The notes: generated by a model from the letters alone, not told the origin. Shown: positions 45,658 to 54,871, counted from the stretch's first letter. The stretch is 64,000 bases of DNA from an uncultured Prevotella sp. (GCA_946999045.1 CAMQBR010000005.1:1-64000); one strand, 5' to 3'. Numbers and translations: made by a program.

Positions 45658-45806
45658 AAAGTTGGGGAGGTAGACACTGCCTTTACGGCGAACATTGTTT
45701 TTTTTGTCCATAAAAAAGGCGTCAAGAATGACGCCTCGCCATATAAAATCCGCAGACAGGAAGTAACATTCGGCATTCAGCCCATGTATCCGTTCTCCCC
45801 AACTTT
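45658..45806. repeat. 12-bp inverted repeat enclosing a terminator
   Basis: AAAGTTGGGGAG (45658-45669) is the exact complement of 45795-45806. The 149-bp unit encloses the terminator hairpin of the DUF4301 gene. An 80-codon minus-strand frame runs through it but crosses the terminator and is not supported as a gene. Confidence 0.5.
45717..45736 (-). terminator. Intrinsic terminator of the DUF4301 gene
   Basis: Read on the minus strand, AGGCGTCA, a TTCT loop and TGACGCCT form a perfect 8-bp stem followed by TTTTTT. It begins about 90 bases past the stop codon. Confidence 0.75.
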
Positions 45807-45826
45807 ACGCAATATATAAACACTAC

Positions 45827-47344
45827 TTATCCTTGATGCTGCTCTCTTAACAAATCGTTTACCGTTTTAATAGGATTGAATGTTGACAATGGAACCTCTA
45901 CAAAAATAGTATTCCAGTTGCTCATAGCACCATTCCACAAGCCTGGTAACTCTAATGCTTTCAAATCTTTTCCATCTTTACTCTTATAAGAAATAAAGCC
46001 CGTTTCAGGGTCTACATAATCAGGCAAATAATAATGGTTACCTTTGACATCCTTTACAGCACAAACCAAGTCTACAGGATTAAAGTGAGTACTCTCATTA
46101 AACATCTTTACATACTCGGGGTTAGACTTGTTTATTTGGCTTGACTCTAATATTTGAGGACTGGTACAATCGTCCTTTCCTATCACAATAAATGGACCTC
46201 CACCAGGTTCTCCAACGTTTCGTACCACGCCACAAACACGCAAAGGGCGGTTAAGTTTGGCTTTAAGGTATGCAATTAACTCCTTGTTCTCCATATATTT
46301 AAGATGAGGATTACGACAAGTAAGGTTACGTTGCACAAAACGTATAATATCTTCCAACTGCTCGTGCGTATATTTTCCGCTCTCAAGGAGTTTAAGATTC
46401 TTAAAGCAATTTTTCTGAACCTCAATTAAGATACCAGCCAACAGCTGCTTATTAGTAACTGTATCAGTTTTAAGATGATCTGGAACAACGTTATCTATAT
46501 TCTTGATAAAAATAACATCGGCATCAATATCGTTTAAATTTTCTATCAATGCACCATGACCTCCTGGGCGAAACAAAAGTGAACCATCTTCATTTCTAAA
46601 TGGGGTATTATCCATGTTTGCTGCAATGGTATCGGTACTTGGCTTCTGTTCGGAGAACGAAACGTGGTATTGCACCTTGTATCTCTTTGAGAATCGATTG
46701 ATAACCTCGTCTACTCGTTGCTGAAACACGGAAAGATACTGATGCGAAACCGTGAAATGTACGTATGCCTCTCCATGACAGCTGGCATATAAGGCAGCCT
46801 CAACCAAATGCTCCTCCATAGGGGTACGCTCATCATCATCATAACGATGTACCAGCAATAAACCCTTAGGCAAATGTCCATAATTGAGACCTGATGGCTC
46901 AAGCAGGTTCTCTACCACCTTTTTATATTTGCCCTGTGCCATGAGTTTGGTCATCTTTGCACCTTCGTTTTCTTCACATTGCTCGTTAAGCTCTTCGCTA
47001 AAAGCAAATTTCTTGATGTTGCCAAAAAACTCTTTCTCAAAATCTGTTGTAGGAACATCATAGCCAGCATGAAGAAAGGCATAAAGATTTTTAAACATAC
47101 GAGTAGCGGCTCCAGAGGCTGGCACAAACTTTACTATCTTATGATTGCCCTGTTTATATTGATTCCAAAGCTCAACATAATGTTTTTTTTGCAGTTCATC
47201 GGGCAGCATAATTCCATACTCAGTACTGGCAGCAGCTTGCAATTTTAGGTAAGGGAAGCCATTTTTTATGTTATCTAATTGCTTGTTAACTTGCTCCTCT
47301 GTTATACCTCTTTCTGAAAGTTGTTGTAAATCTTGCGGTGTCAT
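45827..47344 (-). CDS. DUF4301 family protein
   Basis: A 505-residue protein recognisable as DUF4301 by its start (QLSERGITEEQVNKQLDNIK) and the VPASGAATRMFKNL segment near residue 80. A nucleotidyltransferase-like layout follows: LFRPGGHGALIENLNDIDAD near 258 and the CGVVRNVGEPGGGPF segment near 370. The family is common in Bacteroidota and has no assigned reaction; the glycine-rich segments suggest nucleotide binding. It diverges from relA across a 139-bp gap. Confidence 0.8.
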   Translation of the reverse strand: MTPQDLQQLSERGITEEQVNKQLDNIKNGFPYLKLQAAASTEYGIMLPDELQKKHYVELWNQYKQGNHKIVKFVPASGAATRMFKNLYAFLHAGYDVPTTDFEKEFFGNIKKFAFSEELNEQCEENEGAKMTKLMAQGKYKKVVENLLEPSGLNYGHLPKGLLLVHRYDDDERTPMEEHLVEAALYASCHGEAYVHFTVSHQYLSVFQQRVDEVINRFSKRYKVQYHVSFSEQKPSTDTIAANMDNTPFRNEDGSLLFRPGGHGALIENLNDIDADVIFIKNIDNVVPDHLKTDTVTNKQLLAGILIEVQKNCFKNLKLLESGKYTHEQLEDIIRFVQRNLTCRNPHLKYMENKELIAYLKAKLNRPLRVCGVVRNVGEPGGGPFIVIGKDDCTSPQILESSQINKSNPEYVKMFNESTHFNPVDLVCAVKDVKGNHYYLPDYVDPETGFISYKSKDGKDLKALELPGLWNGAMSNWNTIFVEVPLSTFNPIKTVNDLLREQHQG

Positions 47345-47404
47345 AATGTTTATATTTATGAAAACGTATCAGATGAAATACCTTCAACATATGCGTTGTT
47401 GTTA

Positions 47405-47462
47405 CAAAGATAGTTACTTTTTATGAAAATCCTATTTATTATGCAGAAAAATATTATCTTTG
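47405..47462. promoter_or_regulatory. Divergent -7 boxes for the DUF4301 gene and relA
   Basis: TATCTTTG occurs at 47405-47412 on the minus strand and at 47455-47462 on the plus strand, 61 and 21 bases from the respective starts. Clear -33 TTG boxes are not evident at 19 bases for either. Confidence 0.45.
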
Positions 47463-47483
47463 TAACTTAAGAACGATGAGGAT

Positions 47484-49694
47484 ATGAATAACAAATTAGA
47501 ATTTACAGATACTGAAAGAAAAGAATATGCAGAAATATTCAGTAGAATAAAAGATACTATAGGCGAGTCGTTTCAGACACAAGATCTACAAAACATCAAC
47601 TTACATCTAAAAGTATGTATGGAAAGCGGTAAGCTGGAAAGGGACGTTTTTGGACTGAATCCTATTTTGAATGCCATGCAAACTGCTGATATCATGGTAA
47701 AAGAAATAGGACTGAAGCGTGATAGTGTTGTTGCTATTTTGATGTACCAAAGTGTGGTAAGTAACACTCTTACTATTGATGATGTAAAAAATAAATATGG
47801 TGAAGCCGTTGCACACATCATCAATGGGTTGGTGCGTATTGATGATGTGTATCGTAAAAATCCTGTTGTAGAAAGTGAAAACTTTAGAAATTTGTTGTTA
47901 TCCTTTGCTGAAGATATGCGTGTTATTCTCATCATGATAGCCGCTCGTGTAAATATAATGAGACAAATAAGGGATACAGAGAACATTGAGGCTAAACAAC
48001 AGGTAAGTGAGGAGGCGAGTTATCTGTATGCTCCCTTGGCACATAAATTAGGACTTTACCAACTAAAGAGCGAGCTGGAAGATTTGAGTTTGAAATATCT
48101 TGAACATGATGCTTACTATATGATAAAAGACAAACTCAATGCTACAAAGTATGCAAGAGATAAGTATATTGCTACTTTTATAGAACCTATTGAGAAAAAA
48201 TTGAAGGACGCAGGACTAAAATTCCACATGAAAGGGCGCACTAAGAGCATTCACTCAATATGGCAGAAGATGAAAAAGCAGAAATGTGCCTTTGAGGGTA
48301 TTTATGATTTGTTTGCTATTCGTATCATTTTGGACTCACCACTTGAAAAAGAAAAAATGCAGTGTTGGCAAACTTACTCTATTATTACAGATATGTATCA
48401 GCCCAACCCTAAACGCTTGCGCGACTGGTTATCTGTGCCAAAATCTAACGGATACGAGAGTTTGCATATCACGGTTTTAGGGCCACAAAACAAATGGGTA
48501 GAGGTTCAAATACGTACTGAACGCATGGACGCCATAGCAGAAAGGGGATTAGCTGCACACTGGAGATATAAAGGTATAAAGAGTGAGGGTAACTTAGATG
48601 AATGGCTAAACAGCATTAGGGCTGCACTTGAAGCAGGAGATGATCTGCAGGTGATGGATCAGTTCAAGATGGATTTGTACGAAGATGAGGTATTTGTGTT
48701 TACTCCTAAAGGAGAAATCATGAAGTTTCCAAAGGGAGCAACAGTTCTTGACTTTGCTTATTTCATCCATTCTGGATTAGGTAACACTTGCGTTGGTGCA
48801 CGTATCAACGACAAAAACGTGTCTATCAGAGAACAATTGAAGTCAGGCGACACAGTGGAAATCATTACACAAAACAATCAGAAGCCTAATCCTAACTGGC
48901 TAAAAATAGTAAAAACAAGCAGGGCTAAATCAAAGATTAGACTGGCATTGAAAGAAACTAGAGCTAAAGATGGATTGTATGCTAAGGAATTGTTAGAGCG
49001 AAGATTTAAGAATAAGAAGATAGAATTGGACGAAAGCACAATGAGCCATTTGGTTAAGAAAATGGGCTTTAAGGAGACAACCGAATTCTATAAACAGATA
49101 GCAGAAGATAAACTTGACACCAACGACATCATAGATCAATATCTGGAGATACGAGATAAAGAACAAAACGAGGCATCAGCTAAGCCTTTGCATAGTGCCG
49201 AAGAATATAGTTACAATAACTCTGATGAGCAAAAGGTATTACGTCAGGATGATGTCTTGGTAATAGACAAGAACTTAAAAGGTGTAGAATATTCGCTTGC
49301 CCAATGCTGCCACCCTATTTATGGAGATGAGGTATTTGGCTTTGTTACGGTAAGTGGTGGTATTAAGATACACAGAAAAGACTGCCCTAATGCGCCCGAA
49401 CTACGCAAAAGGTTTGGCTACCGTATCGTTAAGGCAAGATGGAGCGGACAGAGTTCTATGTTATACACCATTATATTAAAGATAATTGGTAATGACGACA
49501 TTGGTATTGTAAACAACATTACCAGTGTCATAACAAAAGAAGAGCAAATAGCTATGCGCTCTATCAACATAGATTCACACGATGGTTTGTTTAATGGAAC
49601 GTTGGCTATTCAATTAGATGATGTTACAAAATTAGATGCTCTCATTAAAAAGTTGCAAAACATCAGAGGTGTAAAACAAATAAAACGATTGTAG
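47484..49694 (+). CDS. relA: (p)ppGpp synthetase, RelA-like with degenerate hydrolase domain
   Basis: A 736-residue long RSH enzyme that makes the alarmone (p)ppGpp. The synthetase domain is intact: GRTKSIHSIWQKM (251-263), the Asp in IYDLFAIRII (about 275) and the Glu in VEVQIRT (340). TGS (about 400-465) and a C-terminal ACT domain (about 665-736) follow. The N-terminal HD domain has lost its hydrolase residues: AILMYQSVVSNT (84-95) replaces the usual HD-x2-ED motif, and AARVNIMRQI (153-162) replaces the DRxHN motif. It is thus expected to be synthesis-only, like E. coli RelA. A second, hydrolase-competent RSH gene would be expected elsewhere in the genome. Confidence 0.92.
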   Translation: MNNKLEFTDTERKEYAEIFSRIKDTIGESFQTQDLQNINLHLKVCMESGKLERDVFGLNPILNAMQTADIMVKEIGLKRDSVVAILMYQSVVSNTLTIDDVKNKYGEAVAHIINGLVRIDDVYRKNPVVESENFRNLLLSFAEDMRVILIMIAARVNIMRQIRDTENIEAKQQVSEEASYLYAPLAHKLGLYQLKSELEDLSLKYLEHDAYYMIKDKLNATKYARDKYIATFIEPIEKKLKDAGLKFHMKGRTKSIHSIWQKMKKQKCAFEGIYDLFAIRIILDSPLEKEKMQCWQTYSIITDMYQPNPKRLRDWLSVPKSNGYESLHITVLGPQNKWVEVQIRTERMDAIAERGLAAHWRYKGIKSEGNLDEWLNSIRAALEAGDDLQVMDQFKMDLYEDEVFVFTPKGEIMKFPKGATVLDFAYFIHSGLGNTCVGARINDKNVSIREQLKSGDTVEIITQNNQKPNPNWLKIVKTSRAKSKIRLALKETRAKDGLYAKELLERRFKNKKIELDESTMSHLVKKMGFKETTEFYKQIAEDKLDTNDIIDQYLEIRDKEQNEASAKPLHSAEEYSYNNSDEQKVLRQDDVLVIDKNLKGVEYSLAQCCHPIYGDEVFGFVTVSGGIKIHRKDCPNAPELRKRFGYRIVKARWSGQSSMLYTIILKIIGNDDIGIVNNITSVITKEEQIAMRSINIDSHDGLFNGTLAIQLDDVTKLDALIKKLQNIRGVKQIKRL

Positions 49695-49696
49695 TT

Positions 49697-49867
49697 ATGG
49701 CAAGTTTTAATAGATTTGAAAGCAACGATGAACAACATCGTGAAGAGCTAATAAGGAACATAGAACACACCATATCACAATTAACGGTACCCGAATTGGA
49801 AACTCTGTATTATGATATGATGACCAAATTGTATGTGGAAAAGTATAATTCTTTCACACATATGTAA
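49697..49867 (+). CDS. Small hypothetical protein after relA (56 aa)
   Basis: An ATG frame begins 2 bases after the relA stop codon. It encodes 56 residues starting MASFNRFESNDEQHREELIR, continuing with TVPELETLYYDMMTKLYVEK. The composition is charged and mostly helical, without membrane segments. The tight spacing implies translational coupling to relA. No family is recognised. Confidence 0.55.
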   Translation: MASFNRFESNDEQHREELIRNIEHTISQLTVPELETLYYDMMTKLYVEKYNSFTHM

Positions 49868-49904
49868 CTTCTTGATATACAACAAGTATATACTGGCTCT
49901 ATGC

Positions 49905-49985
49905 TGGCTCTATAAATTAACTTTAGTAGATATTAGACGTATATTTTGAACAATGAAACAAGTACAAGCCAAATATAATCAGTCT
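49905..49985 (-). repeat. Dispersed repeat, copy E (truncated)
   Basis: The plus strand reads GGCTCTATAAATTAAC and then diverges. The minus strand reads CTGATTATATTTGGCTTGTA, matching the interior of copies B and C. About 80 bp remain between the convergent 56-aa gene and the TetR gene. Confidence 0.5.
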
Positions 49986-50606
49986 TTACTTAATAGTCTC
50001 TAAAGCCTCAAGACCTTTGCGGGTACATATACCTCTTACGAAAAGAAGTATAATATTACGGAATACACCAGTAACCGAATGTTCCTTATAAAGCTTGTTG
50101 GTTAAAGCATATTGTACAGAAGCACGTTCTATCCGATTGATAAATTGGTAATCAACATCTGGTCTAAAAAAGCCTTCTTCTACCCCACGCTTAAAGAATT
50201 GCATAGCAGAAGTGTCTCTTTTTTTATGGTGTTCTTCCACATACTGGCAAACCTTTTTGTACTTTGCTATTTCATCATAATAAGAAGGAGATATATGAGC
50301 AATTCTCTTTGACTGATAATTATAAAATTCTATCACTACATCTATTACATTCTTATCAGGTCGCTGTACATAAGATAGCATATGAGCATCAAACTCTTGG
50401 TTAGATGCTTTTAAGCCTTCTAACAATAATTCTTCTTTGTTGTTATAAATTTCGTAAAGTGTACGCTTAGAGATAGAAAGTAATTGAGCAATATCATCCA
50501 TTTTAACAGCCCTAATGCCTTGTCTGCGAAATTCTTGCATGGCTGTTACTAAAATACGCTGGCGCAATGCCTTGCGATAATCCGATTGATGACAATTCTT
50601 ATTCAT
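49986..50606 (-). CDS. TetR/AcrR family transcriptional regulator
   Basis: A 206-residue regulator with an N-terminal helix-turn-helix (about 12-60): RILVTAMQEFRRQGIRAVKM, then DDIAQLLSISKRTLYEIYNN. A variable ligand-binding helical domain follows. It is divergent from maeB across a 162-bp gap, so malic enzyme control is possible but not shown. A TACCTTTG -7 box lies at 50627-50634 on its strand. Confidence 0.88.
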   Translation of the reverse strand: MNKNCHQSDYRKALRQRILVTAMQEFRRQGIRAVKMDDIAQLLSISKRTLYEIYNNKEELLLEGLKASNQEFDAHMLSYVQRPDKNVIDVVIEFYNYQSKRIAHISPSYYDEIAKYKKVCQYVEEHHKKRDTSAMQFFKRGVEEGFFRPDVDYQFINRIERASVQYALTNKLYKEHSVTGVFRNIILLFVRGICTRKGLEALETIK

Positions 50607-50655
50607 ACGAGTTAATAATTAGGTAACAAAGGTACAAAAAAAAGATAATTATTGT

Positions 50656-50684
50656 TTGCCTTTAATGGTTTTTTATTAACTTTG
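50656..50684 (+). promoter_or_regulatory. Promoter of maeB
   Basis: TTG, 18 bases, then TAACTTTG match the Bacteroidota -33/-7 pattern in the tetR-maeB divergent gap. The leader would be about 80 bases long. Confidence 0.55.
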
Positions 50685-50768
50685 CTCTATATTATTAAGG
50701 ATAGATGTATACACTTGCATGACAGATAATACCCATGCAATGGTATGCTATTTTTATTGAAAATAGAT

Positions 50769-53060
50769 ATGGTAAAAATTACAAAAGAGGCTGCTTTAGC
50801 TTATCATAGAGGGGAACGCCCTGGTAAAATAGAAGTAAAACCTACCAAACCTTATCGCACTCAAACCGATTTGAGTTTGGCTTATTCGCCAGGTGTAGCT
50901 TATCCATGTATGGAAATTCAAGCCAACCCTAATGACGTTTATAAGTATACCGATAAGGGAAACTTGGTAGCTGTTATATCAAATGGTACAGCAGTATTAG
51001 GACTTGGCGATATAGGTGCCATGAGTGGTAAGCCTGTTATGGAAGGTAAAGGATTACTATTTAAAATATATGGTGGCATTGATGTCTTCGATATAGAAAT
51101 AGACGAGAAAGACCCTGAGAAGTTCTGCGAAACGGTTGAGCGTATAGCTCCATCATTTGGCGGTATTAACTTAGAGGATATCAAGGCACCTGAATGCTTC
51201 TTTATTGAGCAAAGACTCAAGAAGACGCTTGACATTCCAGTGATGCACGATGACCAACATGGAACGGCTATCATCTCTGCGGCAGGACTAAAAAATGCTT
51301 TGGAGGTTGCAGGAAAAGATGTAGCAACAGCTAAATTGGTTATCAATGGTGCGGGTGCGGCTGCTATTAGTTGTACAAAACTGTACATAGCACTGGGTGT
51401 TAAGAAAGAGAATATCTTGATGTTAGATTCGCATGGCGTGATAACATCCGATAGAACAGACCTCAACTCTCAAAAAGCTTTGTTCGCTACGAACAGAAAA
51501 GACGTACACACATTGGCAGAAGCTATTAAAGGTGCTGATGTTTTTGTTGGCTTGTCGAAGGGTAAAATCTTAACTAAAGACATGGTTCGTTCCATGGCTA
51601 ACAACCCTATTGTGCTTGCTTTAGCAAACCCTGTACCAGAAATAAGTTACGAGGAAGCAAAAGAAAGTCGCCCTGATGTCATCATGTCAACGGGTAGAAG
51701 TGATTATCCTAACCAAATAAACAACGTTATCGGTTTTCCTTATATCTTCCGTGGAGCATTAGATGTACACGCAAAAGCCATTAACGAGGAAATGAAAATG
51801 GCTGCTGTTCATGCCATAGCAAACCTCGCTAAACAACCTGTTCCTGATATTGTGAATGAGATTTATCACATTAACGACTTAACATTTGGACCAGAGTACT
51901 TTATTCCAAAACCAGTAGACCCACGACTTATCACAGAGGTGAGTGCAGCTGTGGCTAAGGCTGCAGTTGAAAGTGGTGTGGCGCGTACACCAATTACAGA
52001 TTGGAATGCCTACAAAGAGAACCTTCGTCAGCTATTAGGACAGGAGTCAAAGTTTACTCGTAAACTACATGCCACAGCTGCACGTCATCCACAACGTGTG
52101 GTATTTGCCGAAGGAGCTCACCCTACCATGATGAAAGCTGCTGTGCAGGCCATGCAAGAAGGTATTTGCTACCCTATTCTGTTAGGTAATCCTGACCGAC
52201 TAAATAGATTAGCTAATCGTTTAAAACTCGATTTGTCGGGCGTTGAAATCGTAGATATGCGTGCCGATCAGGAGCAAGGCAGACGTGCTATGTTTGCTAA
52301 ACATTTAGCTGAGCGACTGGAAAGAAAGGGCTCTACCTTTGAGGAAGCATACGATAAGATGTACGAACGCAACTACTTTGGTATGTCTATGGTTGAGCAC
52401 GGAGATGCCGATGCTTTTATTACGGGTTTGTATACCAAGTATTCTAACACTATAAAAGTGGCTAAAGAGGTAATTGGTATTCGTCCTGGTTTCAATACTT
52501 TTGGTACCATGCACATCTTAGATACTAAGAAAGGTATTTATTATATTGCCGATACACTTATCAATCGTCATCCAGATGAAAATGTGTTATATGATATAGC
52601 TCGATTAAGTGCACAGTCGGTTAAGTTCTTTAATGATGAGCCTGTAATGGCTATGATTAGTTATTCTAACTTTGGTGCCGATAATACAGGTAGTCCTCTA
52701 AACGTTCATACTGCTGTAGAACGTATTCAAAACGAATATCCAAACTTAGCCATTGATGGAGAAATGCAAGTTAACTTTGCTATGGATAGTAAGTTACGTG
52801 ATACGAAGTTCCCCTTTACAAGATTGAAAGGAAAGCATGTTAACACATTGGTATTCCCTAATATTAGCAGTGCTAATGGTAGTTATAAACTGCTTCAGGC
52901 CTTAGATAGCGATGCAGAAATCATCGGTCCAATACAGATGGGATTGAATAAGCCTATCCACTTTACCGACTTTGAAAGCTCGGTTCGCGATATAGTTAAT
53001 ATCACTGCCGTGGCTGCTATCGATGCATACGTAGAAAAAGTGAAAAAGAGCAACAAGTAA
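50769..53060 (+). CDS. maeB: NADP-dependent malic enzyme fused to phosphotransacetylase domain
   Basis: A 763-residue protein. Residues 1-430 are a malic enzyme (oxidative decarboxylation of malate to pyruvate), with LSLAYSPGVAYPC, the metal-site MHDDQHGTAI and the NAD(P) fold VINGAGAAAISC. Residues about 435-760 form a phosphotransacetylase-like domain (VVFAEGAHPTMMKAAVQAM, then NFGADNTGSPLNVHTA) thought to be regulatory in MaeB proteins. I start at MVKITKEAAL; an upstream ATG would add eight hydrophobic residues. It may supply NADPH and pyruvate. Confidence 0.95.
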   Translation: MVKITKEAALAYHRGERPGKIEVKPTKPYRTQTDLSLAYSPGVAYPCMEIQANPNDVYKYTDKGNLVAVISNGTAVLGLGDIGAMSGKPVMEGKGLLFKIYGGIDVFDIEIDEKDPEKFCETVERIAPSFGGINLEDIKAPECFFIEQRLKKTLDIPVMHDDQHGTAIISAAGLKNALEVAGKDVATAKLVINGAGAAAISCTKLYIALGVKKENILMLDSHGVITSDRTDLNSQKALFATNRKDVHTLAEAIKGADVFVGLSKGKILTKDMVRSMANNPIVLALANPVPEISYEEAKESRPDVIMSTGRSDYPNQINNVIGFPYIFRGALDVHAKAINEEMKMAAVHAIANLAKQPVPDIVNEIYHINDLTFGPEYFIPKPVDPRLITEVSAAVAKAAVESGVARTPITDWNAYKENLRQLLGQESKFTRKLHATAARHPQRVVFAEGAHPTMMKAAVQAMQEGICYPILLGNPDRLNRLANRLKLDLSGVEIVDMRADQEQGRRAMFAKHLAERLERKGSTFEEAYDKMYERNYFGMSMVEHGDADAFITGLYTKYSNTIKVAKEVIGIRPGFNTFGTMHILDTKKGIYYIADTLINRHPDENVLYDIARLSAQSVKFFNDEPVMAMISYSNFGADNTGSPLNVHTAVERIQNEYPNLAIDGEMQVNFAMDSKLRDTKFPFTRLKGKHVNTLVFPNISSANGSYKLLQALDSDAEIIGPIQMGLNKPIHFTDFESSVRDIVNITAVAAIDAYVEKVKKSNK

Positions 53061-53069
53061 ATATGTATA

Positions 53070-53104
53070 AATGCTGGTATCATTATATAAATGGTATCAG
53101 CATT
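53070..53104 (+). terminator. Terminator after maeB
   Basis: A 14-bp stem allowing G-U pairs (AATGCTGGTATCAT against ATGGTATCAGCATT) with a TATATAA loop begins 9 bases after the stop and runs into TTCTATTTC. Confidence 0.65.
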
Positions 53105-53130
53105 TTCTATTTCTAAATTATCTAATTGAG

Positions 53131-53976
53131 ATGAATATGATAACCTTTCCTTGTGCTAAAATCAATTTAGGACTGAATATTGTTGGTATTAGAGATAATG
53201 GATACCATGACATAGAAACAGTATTTTTCCCTATTCCTATTACTGACAAAATAGAAATACATATTAAAAAGGAGTATTTCTCTACAAATACAGACTGCTC
53301 TATAGAGTTATCAGGGCAAAAAATTGCAGGAAATACCGAGGATAATTTAGTAGTAAAGGCGTATCATCTACTAAAGAAAGATTTCCAAATACCTCCAATT
53401 AAGATTAAACTTGACAAGTATATTCCTACTCAAGCAGGCTTAGGAGGAGGCTCAAGTGATGCTGCACACATGCTAAAACTGCTAAATGACTTATTCCTTC
53501 TACATTTAGATACAGAAACCATGCAGCATTACGCAGCCCAATTAGGCGCTGATTGTGCCGTTTTTATCAAAAATACGCCTGCTTTTGCAACTGGAATGGG
53601 AGAAATCTTACATCCTATGCCAGCACTCACTACAATTTTAAATAGGTATTTTATAGCCATTGTGAAACCAGACGTTGCCGTTTCTACAAAAGAAGCTTAC
53701 CAACAAATAAAGGTTTCTAAACCTAAAAAATCGTGCAACGATATTGTCGCCCAACCGATAGAAACATGGAAAGAAGATTTGATAAACGACTTTGAAGTTT
53801 CTGTTTTTCAACAGCACCCTATATTAAAAAATATTAAACAACAACTTTACCAGCAAGGGGCAATCTACGCATCTATGTCTGGAAGCGGCAGTGCTTTATA
53901 TGGATTATTTGAAAAAGCGCCTAAAAACTTAAACAATATATTTAGTGATTGCTTCATAAAAGTAATATCACTGTAA
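53131..53976 (+). CDS. ispE: 4-diphosphocytidyl-2-C-methyl-D-erythritol kinase
   Basis: A 281-residue GHMP kinase that phosphorylates CDP-methylerythritol in the MEP isoprenoid pathway. The N-terminus FPCAKINLGLNIVGIRDNGYH carries the conserved Lys10. The ATP loop is QAGLGGGSSDAAHM (about 101-114), and the C-terminal MSGSGSALYGLF is the third GHMP motif. I start at MNMITFPCAK; the longer frame reads through the maeB terminator. Confidence 0.93.
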   Translation: MNMITFPCAKINLGLNIVGIRDNGYHDIETVFFPIPITDKIEIHIKKEYFSTNTDCSIELSGQKIAGNTEDNLVVKAYHLLKKDFQIPPIKIKLDKYIPTQAGLGGGSSDAAHMLKLLNDLFLLHLDTETMQHYAAQLGADCAVFIKNTPAFATGMGEILHPMPALTTILNRYFIAIVKPDVAVSTKEAYQQIKVSKPKKSCNDIVAQPIETWKEDLINDFEVSVFQQHPILKNIKQQLYQQGAIYASMSGSGSALYGLFEKAPKNLNNIFSDCFIKVISL

Positions 53977-54119
53977 TATTTACTACACGATACAGTGAAA
54001 CGGATTTCTATTCTTAAAAAATTTTTATATAATCCAAAATAGTAAGATTTATTTTGTTAATCTATCTTAAAAATAGATATAGGGTATGACTTTATGTTTC
54101 GTACACAGATAAAAATAAT

Positions 54120-54212
54120 TATTTTTGCATTTGATATAGTTCGTTTTGGCCCATAAAAGCACTAGCAAATGTTAGTCGCCAAACGGAGAAAACCGTTTAT
54201 AAATAATAAAAA
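54120..54212 (+). promoter_or_regulatory. rplU leader with -7 box and hairpin
   Basis: TATTTTTG (54120-54127) is a candidate -7 box. The leader of about 80 bases contains a hairpin AAACGG-AGAAAA-CCGTTT (54181-54198) close to the start codon, and a weaker pairing of CGTTTTGGC with GCCAAACG. Ribosomal protein leaders often bind their own product; that is only a possibility here. Confidence 0.4.
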
Positions 54213-54530
54213 ATGTACGCAATCGTAGAAATTAACGGTCAGCAGTTTAAGGCAGAACAGGGCAAAAAGCTCTTCGTTCACCACATGAAAGATGTAAAAG
54301 CTGGTAAAACTGTTGAGTTCGGCAAGGTACTCCTCGTTGATAATGAAGGAGACATCTCTGTCGGTGCACCTATTGTAGAAGGTGCAAAAGTAGTAGTAGA
54401 AGTTGTGAATCCACTTGTAAAGGGTGATAAAGTCATCGTTTTCAAGATGAAACGCCGCAAGGACTATCGCAAGAAGAATGGTCATCGTGAGCAATTCACA
54501 GAGGTAGAAGTAAAACAAGTAATCGCTTAA
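54213..54530 (+). CDS. rplU: 50S ribosomal protein L21
   Basis: A 105-residue large-subunit protein, starting MYAIVEINGQQFKAEQGKKL and with KVIVFKMKRRKDYRKKNGHR near the end, as in all L21. Length is standard (103 in E. coli). It is followed after 19 bp by rpmA, the usual pairing. Confidence 0.97.
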   Translation: MYAIVEINGQQFKAEQGKKLFVHHMKDVKAGKTVEFGKVLLVDNEGDISVGAPIVEGAKVVVEVVNPLVKGDKVIVFKMKRRKDYRKKNGHREQFTEVEVKQVIA

Positions 54531-54534
54531 ATTT

Positions 54535-54540
54535 AGGAGG
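54535..54540 (+). promoter_or_regulatory. rpmA: Consensus Shine-Dalgarno of rpmA
   Basis: AGGAGG lies 9 bases before the rpmA ATG. A perfect Shine-Dalgarno is uncommon in this phylum and in this window, and it suggests strong ribosome loading on the second cistron. Confidence 0.6.
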
Positions 54541-54549
54541 AATTCAACA

Positions 54550-54840
54550 ATGGCACATAAGAAAGGTGTAGGTAGTTCTAAGAACGGCCGTGAATCAGCA
54601 TCACAAAGATTAGGCGTAAAGATTTGGGGAGGCCAAAGTGTAGTGGCTGGCAACATTATTGTTCGTCAACGTGGTTCTAAACATAACCCAGGACAGAACG
54701 TTGGTATGGGCAAAGATGATACTCTCTATGCTTTAACCGATGGAATTGTATACTTCCAAAAAGGTCGTAAAGACAGAAGTACCGTATCTGTTCTATCAGC
54801 AGAAGCCTACGCTGAAAAGACTAAAAAAGCTGAGGCTTAA
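54550..54840 (+). CDS. rpmA: 50S ribosomal protein L27
   Basis: A 96-residue protein beginning MAHKKGVGSSKNGRESASQR, whose N-terminal tail reaches the peptidyl transferase centre. It lacks the cleaved N-terminal extension of Firmicutes L27. RQRGSKHNPGQNVGMGKDDT is the conserved core. Confidence 0.97.
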   Translation: MAHKKGVGSSKNGRESASQRLGVKIWGGQSVVAGNIIVRQRGSKHNPGQNVGMGKDDTLYALTDGIVYFQKGRKDRSTVSVLSAEAYAEKTKKAEA

Positions 54841-54871
54841 CAAATAAAATCACTTATTCCAAACAAACACA

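Noticed and set aside
45534..45776. An 80-codon minus-strand frame after the DUF4301 gene
   Set aside because: It runs through the intrinsic terminator and one arm of the 12-bp inverted repeat, so translation is unlikely; kept only as a structural observation.
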